A stretch of 64,000 nucleotides of DNA from Asterella californica (Eukaryota; Streptophyta; Marchantiopsida; Marchantiales; Aytoniaceae). How positions within the stretch are numbered: position 1 is the stretch's first letter; every line of letters begins with the position of its first letter. Below the pieces are notes generated by a model, which was not told where the DNA came from, ran no database searches, and saw only the letters and a program-made list of their open reading frames with translations. The DNA lies in the NCBI GenBank assembly GCA_036924285.1, contig JAYKYS010000010.1:2170001-2234000 (forward strand). The letters run 5' to 3'. This document shows positions 45,047 through 55,666 of the stretch, piece after piece. The position numbers were made by a program, and so were the translations under genes.

Positions 45047-46328
45047 TGTCGCGCTACTTCGCGGCTACATGTTATATTTCTACTCCGACGCTTGAGTTTA
45101 GTAGTTCTAGAAGTTAGCTTATATTACTTCGAGTCGTTTATGTATATGTTTGACACCTTTGCATACGGTGTTAACACTATTTTGAGTCTTAGTAGGTTGA
45201 TTATCATGTTGATAGGGCTTAAGCTCATGGGTTGTATTTGCGTGTCGCCCATGCACGCTTTCTAGCTGATTTAAGTTATTTTTCGGGGCTGCGTGTCGTT
45301 TTAGGTAGTTTAAGGTTTACGCTGGCACTCTAGGGAGCTTGACGTGGTAGCCTATGAGTAAAACTAAGTTGCCACGTGGTTTAGGGTACTAAAAGACAAC
45401 CAAGTGGAGCTATGAACTCCCATTGGTCTGTTTTTGTCTTTAGTTTAACTCTAAATTTAGAAACAGAGCTCTAGAGTGGAGTTCGAGCATTTGGTGAGGG
45501 ATCTTCGAAATCTGAGAACACAGGAAGAGAGAGCTCGTCGTGCCAAGCACTGTCAGTGAAATTTTTGCTCGATTTGGATCAATAAACAAGGAGTTATGCC
45601 CAATTGAAGTTCGGATTGTGCCAAAACTGCGTCACTTTTGTTGATTTTGGGGTTTTCGGTGCCAATTGCAGCAGAATTGAGGAAATCACTTCAAAACTTC
45701 GTGGTTGCGTTCACTGTCAGGAGGGCTACGACTGTCCAAAAAGTTTTGTATCATTTGAGTAATTGAGTAATTCAGGGCGGCCGCTGAAGCAGAGGGGGTC
45801 TGAAAAGCTCTTAATCTAGAGCAGCGACTTTAGAGAAGGAGATCTGGAGTTCTACAAACATTCAGGAGTCCCAACTTCACAGGGATGTTCAGCATCCTGT
45901 AGACTTCAAATACTGTGAGAAGATTTGAAATTCATCGAGCCAATTCTCTGTTCTATGTCTGAATAGCTGTCTAGGTACCAGAAATTGCCATAATTCTCTT
46001 ATTCAGAACTTTTCTGTTCATATCTCCGTGTCAGAATTTGATCTCAGGTTGAAACTTCGTCTGTGAGTTCAGTAGTACCTCATTTGCATGTAGGGGAAGT
46101 TTAGAGGTCTAAACCTTCATAGTTTTCCTCTCTTTGAGTGTCAAAGTTCACCGCTTAAGCCTATTACTACCAGTGAGACCTAAATTTCGCTTTTTGAGCA
46201 TATCAGAGGATCCTACACTCCTGTGTGAGTGTTTATAGCTCCTGTTGTGACCTGAAGCCAACCTCTTGAGTAAACAACCACAGCCAGAAGCCCGGCGCTT
46301 TCCTAGGTAGACGGATCACACTCCGACA
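45047..46328. mobile_element. Solo LTR inserted in E3 integrase
   Basis: 1282 bp starting TGTCGCGCT and ending CTCCGACA (TG...CA with TGTCG/CGACA ends), flanked by CCGC at 45043-45046 and 46329-46332. The integrase codons are collinear across it. No coding region. No other copy is in the window, so orientation is undetermined. Confidence 0.85.
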
Positions 46329-46910
46329 CCGCTGTCTATGTCTACCATCGCATGCCTTTACCAGAGCTTGAACAATCGACGGATGCCCTCTCTCGCTCTT
46401 ACCAATCCCTTCCGGATTCATGACAGTAGTGAGTTTGAGTTTCACTCCGTGTTGGGCGAAGAACTCCTTCGCTTCCGTACCACGCAACTCTCCTCTGTCT
46501 GCACACAATCTTTCTATAGATCCGTACCTACAGATAATATCTTTAAGAACAAACCTACATATCCCTTCTGTGATCTTCGTCCTCAAAGCTCGTCCTTCCA
46601 TAAAGTTGGAGAGGTCTTCTCAAGCCAACACCAAGTACCTCATACCCCATAACCCAGGAGGCATTGCTACCAAATCAAGAACCCGTTGAAAATATATACT
46701 AGGTGGATAGGTTGGTACCAGGCCATCTCTGTAACATACCTTTGAATAAAATTGACAGTGCAAGCATGAACTCACAAAGTTCACCACATCTTGATAAAGT
46801 CCTCTCCACCAATATCTCTCCTTCAACTTTGTATAGGTAGTCCAAGCTCCTCGATGTCCGGCCCACAAGGTGTCATGAAACTTCTTCATCAACCGTTGCT
46901 TGGTCTGCAT
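46329..46910 (-). pseudogene. E3 integrase, zinc domain and catalytic core
   Basis: HHCC domain FHDTLWAGHRG ... YWWRGL ... CLHCQFY (46880-46750). The core has VLDLVAMPPG (first Asp), LCADRGEL (second Asp) and NPEGIGKSERGHPSIV (catalytic Glu). Interrupted by stops near 46617 and by the solo LTR at 46328. Confidence 0.88.
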
Positions 46911-46958
46911 ATCATCTATAACTCATAGAAGTGCTCCATCTCTTCTCTTTGGATATTT

Positions 46959-48913
46959 TCAAAGATACCCATCTCGCAACAAGTAATCATATGCCTTCCT
47001 CCTTATCTCTCTAAACTCTGCATCACTCAAACCTTCCTGTCTGTTTAAAGAACTCAAATAGAGTCCAATGTCACGTAATCTTTTCGTGTAGAACTTCTCT
47101 CTGAACGGCAACGGCTCCAAGTTTGTAATCCGTCGATTAACCTGACACTGAGCATCATTTTTCTCTTCTTCCTCAACTTCTAAAAACATGACATTCTCAT
47201 CTACAAATCGAGCCCTTGACAACATATATGCGACCACATTCTCCTTTCTTTTTATATGCTTCAGCTCTAGATTCAAGCTTCTAATATAAGCAATCCAACG
47301 TAACATCGCTATGTCTGGCGTGTTATAGTTGGATATCATGTCTAGTAGAGGTAGACAATCCGTTTCTAGGACTACATGAGCACCAATCAGAAGCTCACGG
47401 TCTGTCTTCATCGCTGTCACCGCTCCCCATAACTCACGCTTCACCAGGGGTAATCTCATTGCCTGTCCGTCAAGATCCTAGCTCCAAACTTAGAGGTAAG
47501 CCGCATACCATCCGCGTCATCTTGACCTATCGTCCAACCAATCGTCTTTGGACTAGTATCTATTGTGACAATGACAGGTCTCACACTCGTAGTGTACTCT
47601 TCTCAAAACATGTGGAGACTGTAGAGCCTCCTTCAGCCTATTCATAGCTTCTCGATGGACTGAGGTCCATACAAACCTCTTACCCTTTCTCAATAATGCA
47701 TACAAAGGCTCAGCAACATGAGCATAATGAGGAATGGATAAACGATAAAATACACAAGAACCTAGAAAGCGTCAAACCTCCGTGATATTCTTACAGTCTG
47801 CCATCTTAACTATAGCTTTAACCTTCTCCGGGTTTGGTCACCTTCCAAAGCACCACACAGATGTCCAACCACTAAAATCTCAGACACACCAAACTTGGAC
47901 TTAGCTCCTGACAGGGTGAGATGTACCTCCTCCAAACGAGTTAAGATACGTTCTACATCCCTGATATGGTCTGCAACAAACCTCTTACATCCATTCGCAA
48001 GTACTGCTTCATCCTTGTCTTCAACCGCGCAACCTTTTATAAGAATATCATCTAGAAATGGAATGGTAACATCAGGCACAAATTCTCTTAGTACCTTATG
48101 CATCGCATTCTGCATATGAGTCATCGAGTTTGTCGCTCCTGTGGAAGAGTACACATCCGCATCAGTCCCAGGGACGTACGCATAGTAGTTAGATCTCTAC
48201 TCTCTACAGCCAGCTGAAACTGATCATAACCGGAATATAGATCTCCTATCGAATAGATAGCTCTTCTTGCAAATGCCTCCGCTACCTCCTCAATCACAGG
48301 ATCCGTCCCAACATTACAAATGGTTACGTTATTCGCAGGCTGTAGGTCTTGAATAAAACACAAAGCTCCTGACTTCTTGGGTACAGTGAACCGCCTGCTA
48401 GAATATGATCCCATAGACGGCTCAAGTATCCCCATCTGTACCTTCTCTTTCAACAACTCGATGAGTTTAGGCAACAAAGCATGAGGAACTGGTATCGGTT
48501 TCAGGTCCCAAGACACATGAGGGATTTTGAATATAACCATAGGCGCTATAACCTTTGGGTCCACACAACCTATCTCCTCTGCTGAAAAAGAGTGCTTTAC
48601 CATGATCCATTATCATCTGCTCAAACACTATCTTCTCAACCTCAGTCAAGAAATCACCCCCTCCTATCTGGAGCTCTTTCAACGTCTCCTCAGTAAATTG
48701 ATGTCCTACTCGTCTATGATCACATAATATAGGCTCAGTCCCCACTAATTGTACTTGCTGCTGGGAGTTAGCAGGTAGTTGAGCTGCTACCGGTCTCACC
48801 TTTTTCAATACAGATTTGTATTTCGCATGGACGTCTGCTTCTTGAGGGAGTGCACACCAACAAACGGCTTCTCTTCCTTCACTATTCTGCATCGGATGAG
48901 GAAAGAACAGCAC
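46959..48913 (-). pseudogene. E3 reverse transcriptase and RNase H
   Basis: The N-terminal part (48913-48467) ends EKIVFEQMIMDHGKALFFS. RT continues in another frame from 48603: PVPHALLPKLIELLKEKVQMG, RRFTVPKKSGALCFIQDLQPAN (the R...K.G..R...D.R..N equivalent), FARRAIYSIGDLYSGYDQF. After a shift (48154-47810) comes IPFLDDILIKG, so YxDD reads FLDD. RNase H from about 47590 includes VTIDTSPKTIGWTIGQ, KRELWGAV, VLETDCLPLLDMI. At least two frameshifts and several stops. Confidence 0.88.
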
Positions 48914-49387
48914 GTACGTAACAACCTCCTCATATATACGTCAAGAGTGGATAGAGATCACTGTCATACTATATTTCTCTTCCATCAATCTACTCACACT
49001 GTCTAACCAACCAACAACTGATTGTAAAGACATAAACTCTTCAAACAAGCCAAAAACCACTTCGTCTTCAGGTAGAACCCCTACACGCCACAACTTTGAT
49101 ACATGTTTCACCATCCATCTTTTTGTATTTTCCTCCATATCTTCAATTCTTGTAAATTGACTCCACCATCTGTCTCAAACATCAGCAATCCAGACTACCA
49201 ACTCTGTACACTACACATGTCTCCAGACCTTTGTACATGTCTCGCTTCCAACTCTGACGGGATCTTAACAGTAGGTTCTACACCCCTGTCTTCCCGCTCT
49301 ACAGGAGTGGACTGCGAAAACCCTTACATCTCTTCGCCTGAGAATCTCTAAGGGTTTGTCGGTTCCGCTCATGTCTTGAACGGACCG

Positions 49388-49756
49388 TCAAAAATTGTAC
49401 TGAGTGCCTGTCATCAAGACTCTGAACTCTAGCATATGAGACTCATCGTTCATCACATTTGTCTCCATTTGAACAACAGTGATGTATGGTTGGTCCAGTA
49501 TGACAGGATAGGAGAGAGACGACTGTACAAAGAAATGCTGATCAACCTCTACATATCCAATCTTTACACGCACATTGGGACAAGCTCCGTATAACTCACC
49601 CTTTTGATTATTTGCAGCACGAAGTATCCAACCATGATTTCTTTCGATTGGCCACTGCCCCTTCTCATACACCTCCTTGGAAATGATGTTGATCTCCGAC
49701 CCGTGATCCACAAGTGCAGGTACTGGTTCAGAAAGTCCTCCAAGCCGAACTTGCAT
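49388..49756 (-). CDS. E3 aspartic protease region
   Basis: Open stretch with ALVDHGSEINIISKEVYEKG; D-H-G-S is the active-site form of a large group of plant gypsy proteases. It then has GWILRAANNQKGELYG (flap) and YPVILDQPYI (C-terminal D/G.P motif). It lies after the gag linker and before RT. Intact in itself but embedded in a broken polyprotein. Confidence 0.8.
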   Translation of the reverse strand: MQVRLGGLSEPVPALVDHGSEINIISKEVYEKGQWPIERNHGWILRAANNQKGELYGACPNVRVKIGYVEVDQHFFVQSSLSYPVILDQPYITVVQMETNVMNDESHMLEFRVLMTGTQYNF

Positions 49757-49774
49757 CTCTGTTGTCGTTCTTGC

Positions 49775-51844
49775 TCAGTGCTTCTCTTTGAAATCGCTGT
49801 CTGCACTTGACATATTCTCTTCAAACTCTTCGTCTTCATTCTCAATAACAACCCATGTCTCATACTTATCATCTCTGAACCAATCAACACCAATAGCATC
49901 TACTGCTCCAACCATCTGACTACTTACTTGTTCAGTCAATACCTGTTGTCTCTTTCTCTTCATGATGTCTATTATCAACTCATGAAACTCTCTTTTTGCG
50001 ATACCAAGCACTTCACGAAGAGTAAACTCAACTCTAGCATCCAAAATGCGTTGCTCCAAAACAACACGCAAGTCTGTTGTTGTTTTGATGTATGCCGCTA
50101 ACTTGTAAGCTGGAGCTTTCCCCTTCTCTTGTGATGTAAACCTCTTTTCCCGTACTTTATCTGTAGCAGTAGTATCTTGTGGCAAATCCTGTACACTTTT
50201 CATAGGATCTACTGCATGTGGTGGAGCTGTAGAGATAAAAGGTATATTTTCTGTAGCAGGAAATCTACCAGCTTGTACAAATGGTGATGGTTCCGCTGCT
50301 CTCCTCCTCGTAACCCTCCAACGGTCACTATCCTCTAGTACTCCTGCATCTAAATCAGAAGCCTCCCATCTTCTTTTATCTTCGATCATGGCATCTTGTT
50401 CACCACTCGTCTCTAAAAATGCTCGAATAGAAGTTGCATCTACTGTGTCTCTCCATCCAGTAGCTCTCCTAATGCTTTCAGCACTTCTCTTCATCATTTC
50501 AACCGGAACTTCAACAACATGCTCAACCATAGTTGGATTAGAGCGCACCTCAACTCTCCCAGTATATACATCAGCCTCCGCAGAACCTGCAGCCATCGCT
50601 GTAGTGTTTGCATCAGTAAGTACTGGAAGAGAACTCCTCATTCCTCCTCTTCCAAAATATGTGTTCAGAGGCTGCCCAGTGGCGGTTAGATACAACCTAT
50701 TATTCTGATAGTTGACTACGTCCTCTCGCAAGACAACCGCTAAGTCTTGACAGTCTCCTCTGAGATGATATGAGCTGTCACACCAAATACATCTCCTGGT
50801 AAAGATTCCTCTTACAGGTCGGGCACCTGGTGCAACGGGTCATTGATCTCTCCTTAAGTCTGCCATCTCAACCCTCAAATCTCTCAACAGTTGAGTGAGC
50901 TCTTCAATCAAGTTATGTTGATTTTGATTCTCAATAGATCGCTGCTGCTATCTAGGTCCTCTCTGTGCTAGGATAGGTACTGCAGGCGCTTGAGGAACCA
51001 CTTGGAGAACCACTATAGGTGCTTGAGGAATCACAATAGGTGCCTGAGGTATTATAGGAGGAGCTACAGGAACCGGAGGAGCTACTCTCTGCTCTGGCAA
51101 GGTCTCTAACAGCAATACCATCCTATCACGACGTTGTCTAGCAAGGGTGGATACTACTTCTTCCAGCTCCACGATCAGCCAACATGAAACAAAGTATGTC
51201 CGCTGTGAACTCATCCAGAGCCCCTAAGAACAACTCCGTCTTCCTAGCATCCAACGTCAACCTCTCTAGATCAAAAAGCTGAGAGTACCTCTTCTCAAAC
51301 TCACGAATTACCTCATTCAATCCCATGGAACGTCCAGGCTGACGCTCTATCTAGTCCATGAGGGTTCTTCTGGTGACTCTTTCAGAATCCTCTTCTAGAA
51401 ACTCTTCTCTCAGTGCACGTTCAAATAGAGTCCACCCACCTAAATATCTTCTCTATAAATTTCTCACCTTCTCTCTAGTTCAGAGACAACAGTCAACTCA
51501 AAGCTTAGAATTACCTCAACTTCAGGTGCCTTGACCAACTCCATCTCACCCACATACTCCCGCAGGTACCTAGTAACATCTCTTCCATCAAATCGTCCAC
51601 ATCTACCCACAATTGCTTGTAACGCCTTTGTGGATTTCTACTCAGCTCTCCCAGTTGCAGGCTGCTGCTGAATCAAGGCAGCCAATGCCTGAAGAATCTG
51701 AGACGTGTCTATGGCAGATTGTGCTGCTGCTGTTGGAACCACCGTAGGTCCTCCTTGAGAGCCAATTCCATCATGACCAGGAGTCCTTTGGACAGGAGCA
51801 CCTTGAGCAGCAACCACACCCTGTACAGCAGCACTGTGATCCAT
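49775..51844 (-). pseudogene. E3 gag with zinc knuckle and long linker
   Basis: ATG at 51844 starts a Gln/Ala-rich N-terminus. The capsid core includes GLNEVIREFEKRYSQLFDLE, then LTLDARKTELFLGALD (51326-51190). A Pro/Val/Ala-rich repeat (PQAPIVIPQAPIVVLQ) follows. Near 50795-50755 lies CIWCDSSYHLRGDC, a CX2CX4HX4C nucleocapsid knuckle. A 318-codon open linker (50731-49775) then runs to the protease. Stops near 51640, 51350 and 50938 and one or more frame changes. Confidence 0.82.
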
Positions 51845-51889
51845 TTTCCATCCAATCTAGTCAATTCTCTAAATCAATCACCCCAATAG

Positions 51890-51907
51890 CTCTTAGTGGA
51901 AGCACCA
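51890..51907 (-). other. E3 primer-binding site (putative)
   Basis: The minus strand reads TGGTGCTTCCACTAAGAG two bases after the 5' LTR end; correct position and TGG start. The matching tRNA is not identified. Confidence 0.5.
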
Positions 51908-54790
51908 GATGTCGTTCTGAGAGTCTTTCTTGGGAAGGGCGGACCTCCTGACTATGATTGATCAGAGAAACAACCCAAAGAAAAAACATATTGCTGCTGA
52001 CGATGAGATCTCAAAATCCGGCTTCTCGCGTCCACCAATTACAAGCTAACACTCAACAAACACTAAGGTACACAGACATGTCTCTCAAGATTCAAAATAA
52101 CTTTATTTCAGTGTCGGTTGCACCATCAATTTCTTCAACTCTAAAAAAAAATCTCTCTCTCTTCTTCTCTTATGCGTCTCTCTCTTTGTCTCTCAGTTCT
52201 CTGCCAAAGACCGCCAAATTCACCTCAAATCCGATCCAGTAGATAAAATTCAGACCCCTAACTCTTATACCTCTCCTTGCGTCAACTTCTCAACTGAAAA
52301 ACTCAGAAATTTGATTCAGCGACGATCAAAATCTCTCACAGACTCATCAAACTGATCTCCTCTCAATAGACTGCCTCCTGAAAGTAATTTATCTCCAAAA
52401 CAGTTTATTAGACAAAGCTCTAGCTCTAAAACACTTGACCCTCTCCTTGCGACGACCTCCCAACTCATGTATCTCAGAAATTTGATCTCCTCTGCTCCCA
52501 AGCTTCTCCTGTGCGTCCCGATGGCTTCTCCTTCTACACTGTGTCTCAAAAGTCTCCTATCTCATGCGGCCACAGGTTAATTAACCTAAAAGATAAGGCT
52601 GTAGCTTCTACCCCCTGCTGTCTTTATAAGCACAACCACTTATTAGAAGCAGGCCCCTAGCTAAGCTACCCCCTACTGTCCTTATGCGTACAGAACTTTA
52701 TTTGCTAAGCTGGCCCCTTTTTAATAAAAGTTTCACAGCTGCCTTTACAAAACCTACTCCTTCACTGATAAAGGTCTCACAGCTTCTGTTGCAATTGCAA
52801 AGCCGACTCGATGATTATTTAACTGATCAGCAAAAGTTTCCCGTGCTCTTGATGTCATCTTGAATATACCACAAGCCTTCCAATGTAGGCCGAGGCCCCT
52901 ACACTTATAGGGCTGCCCCACATGACTTACAGTCCCTATATGGGCACCACGTATCTCCCATGGTATATTCACGATGACATGCGGAAGCTTAGGCCAGGAA
53001 GCTCCCGATTAAAGGAGATACCGGTCGCCCGCCCCTAGATATGCAGGATGTGGCTGCATATCCAACATAGACTCCCTTCCAGGAGGCCAAAATGCCGGAA
53101 TAGGCAAGCGCCTTATCACTAGGATGGCCTCTGGTTCCGTTCTAAAAGCATTTACAGTGTGTACATATGCTTTTACTGAAGAAATTTTTCTGCAAAATCT
53201 TTACTAGCCTTTCCTAAGCTAACTTCTCTATACAACTTCGTTTTTAATGAATGAAGAGTCAAAACTATAGTACTCATGAACATCTACACACTCACGCTAT
53301 CAGATTGAGAGTTCGAGTCACCAGCCAGAATCGACAAATTTCTCTCTTTCGCATATTTCTCAGTTTAAAACCCGTACTAACTATTGCTTAAAACACTTTC
53401 TGTCAAAACTGGAAGCACGAAGTCGCTCTTCTCGTCGAGCTTTGCATTCTGGTGTCTTTTGACGTCTTTAGGGTGATATTCCAACCCAAGCTAGGAGGCA
53501 GCTTGCCAAACATAGCCCCAGCTTAGCTCCTGCCTAGCTTGATAAGCTAGGGCGCAGCTTCCTGAACAAATGCTGTGGTGCTCACAAATTATAGGATTCA
53601 CGAATTTTTGAAATTTTTGAGATTAATAACTTGTTTGTATAACTGAAGAAGCGTTGTTACTTAAGATTACGGCTTCCTTAGTAGGAAGATGATCTTAAGG
53701 GCTGTTTGTAATAATAAGTTGACTTCTTCGGAAGACGACCGTCTTCTCGGTGGTATCTTTGGAAGACGGAAGACAGCGGAAGACGGAAGACAGCGGAAGA
53801 CGGAAGACGGAAGACACGTATCTTCCGGAAGACGGCAACCGCGGAAGCTTCACCACGTAAGGAGTCCGAAACCTTGAAGAGAAGACGCTTCGGAAGATTG
53901 GAACATCTTCGGAAGACTGTCTTCAGAAGACGCTTCAGTAGTTTGACTGTCTTCGGAAGTCGACTGTAACCAATTCGTATCAAGAGTGGATTTGTGTTGC
54001 TTTTGTGCTAAGAGAGGCTTGGTACGAATCCTGAGTGGTGTGGTGAGTTCTTTTGTTATTTCGAGAAGTTGGAAGTCGGGAACTAGGCCTGTGCCTCCCG
54101 GTCTTCCAAGCTTCTAAACTCCACATCTTCCTAGAGAGACTAGAAGAAGTCCTGAAAGGCTGGCAAAATGAGCGAGAAGACGTGAGGGTCCATTTCGGGT
54201 CTCTTCTGTCCGACCCATAGCAGCCATTCCTTCTTCTTCCCAAACTTAGGAGAGAGTCGTGAGAGGACTTGCTGGCAGAATCTGGAGAGAATGGTCGAGG
54301 GTCATGTCTTCCCACCAAGCAGCAAGCTTCTTCTGAGTGTGTATGAGAGGTGAGAAGTCAAAAGAACAGAGTGCAACTTTTGAGTCTGTTGTGAGGATAG
54401 ATTGCGCGTAGGAAGAAGAAGACAAGTGAGACTAGTGAAGGGAAGCCTGGCTTCGGGAGGTCTTCCGAGAACGTTATTGAATCAGAAGCTGTCCCGGGTG
54501 TCTTCCTAGAGGCCACTGTCACCGCAGGAGCCCGCAACCATCTTCTGAATCTTTCATATACTCTACTTCTCGCATATCTTGATCTTCTATTAGGAAGTAG
54601 GATGTAATGCAAGGTGGGTTGTCTTCTTAGGAATCCATGCGAGGCCTTGCTTAGTTAGGATTGGTTAGATATAGCTCGGAAGACGAGAGCTATTTAGGAA
54701 GCATCGTTAGAATCTCAGAAGACGGAGTAGCTGTCTTCTGGAAGATTAGATTCGTCTTCTGAGAGTGGAAGCTATACTGTGAGGACTTAG

Positions 54791-55666
54791 GGAAGGACTG
54801 AGCCTTCGACTCACAACAAGTACGTCACTTCTTCCAAGGAGTTAGCGCAGCTGAAGAAGAGCAACCAGGAGTTACAGGCGCGCTTACTGCATCGTGACCA
54901 GGAGGTTCTGCGAGTACGGGATAAGCTCATCGCCCTTGCAGAAGAGAGGACGACATGGAAGACACTGCGGGAAGCCACAGAAGCGCAGACTGCAGCCGAG
55001 AAGACGCAGCGGGAAGCAGCGGAAGCTCGTGCGCAGGGGTTGCTAGCTCAGTCAGTGGAAGCGCTTCGGAAGAAGTTTAACTTCATCGCGGGTAAGAAGC
55101 TCCTTACCTTAGCTAGGGAGTGGGACGATGAGTCCAAAGCAATGTTGATGGAGTGCAAGGAGAGTATGTTCCGATACTTGGATCGGCAGATAGAGGGAGT
55201 GAAGACACTCTATGGTCTTCCCTTGATCCCGCCACCAGTAAATGCGTCTTCCCAAGCACCAGCATCATCGACAAGACCAGACTTGGAGAAGGGGGAGTTC
55301 GACCTCGCTGTACACTTGGTAGTGACAGCGTTGGAAGCAGAGAAGAACCCGGAAGATGCCCCGGAAGACAAGACGTCTTCTGGAAGACAGGAAGGAAGAC
55401 CGTCTTCTCAGGTATTCCGCGTGGAGGAAGCGACTTCCTCGGACCCCTATGAGGTCGTCATGGTCCCTAGTCCTGCACTTGTGCCTCAGAAGACGGAAGA
55501 AGCACCGGTCGACTCCGCTTCCCAGAAGACGCTTCTGTCTTCCGAAGCAGAAGCCGAAGCCGAGAAAGAAGCAGCAGCAGCGGCAGCAGAGCCAAACGTG
55601 GAGGAGGAGGCCACCTCAGCGACACCCGAGGTAATTGCAGGGCTTCCCAGCCTATCAAAAGACTAG
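54791..55666 (+). CDS. Family-A coiled-coil protein (N-terminally shortened copy)
   Basis: Open for 292 codons after the stop at 54788; no ATG near its start, so the true start is unknown (the deletion relative to A removed it). Coiled coil with repeated E/K/Q/R pattern (QELQARLLHRDQEVLRVR, EKTQREAAEARAQ) to about 55040. Then comes a conserved globular block with KKFNFIAGKKLLTLAREW and MFRYLDRQIEGVKTLYGLP, a FDLAVHLVVTALEAEK helix, and an acidic Ala/Glu tail. Unlike copy A it has no stop in this part, which implies recent coding constraint or recent insertion. Function unknown. Confidence 0.5.
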   Translation, partial: GRTEPSTHNKYVTSSKELAQLKKSNQELQARLLHRDQEVLRVRDKLIALAEERTTWKTLREATEAQTAAEKTQREAAEARAQGLLAQSVEALRKKFNFIAGKKLLTLAREWDDESKAMLMECKESMFRYLDRQIEGVKTLYGLPLIPPPVNASSQAPASSTRPDLEKGEFDLAVHLVVTALEAEKNPEDAPEDKTSSGRQEGRPSSQVFRVEEATSSDPYEVVMVPSPALVPQKTEEAPVDSASQKTLLSSEAEAEAEKEAAAAAAEPNVEEEATSATPEVIAGLPSLSKD

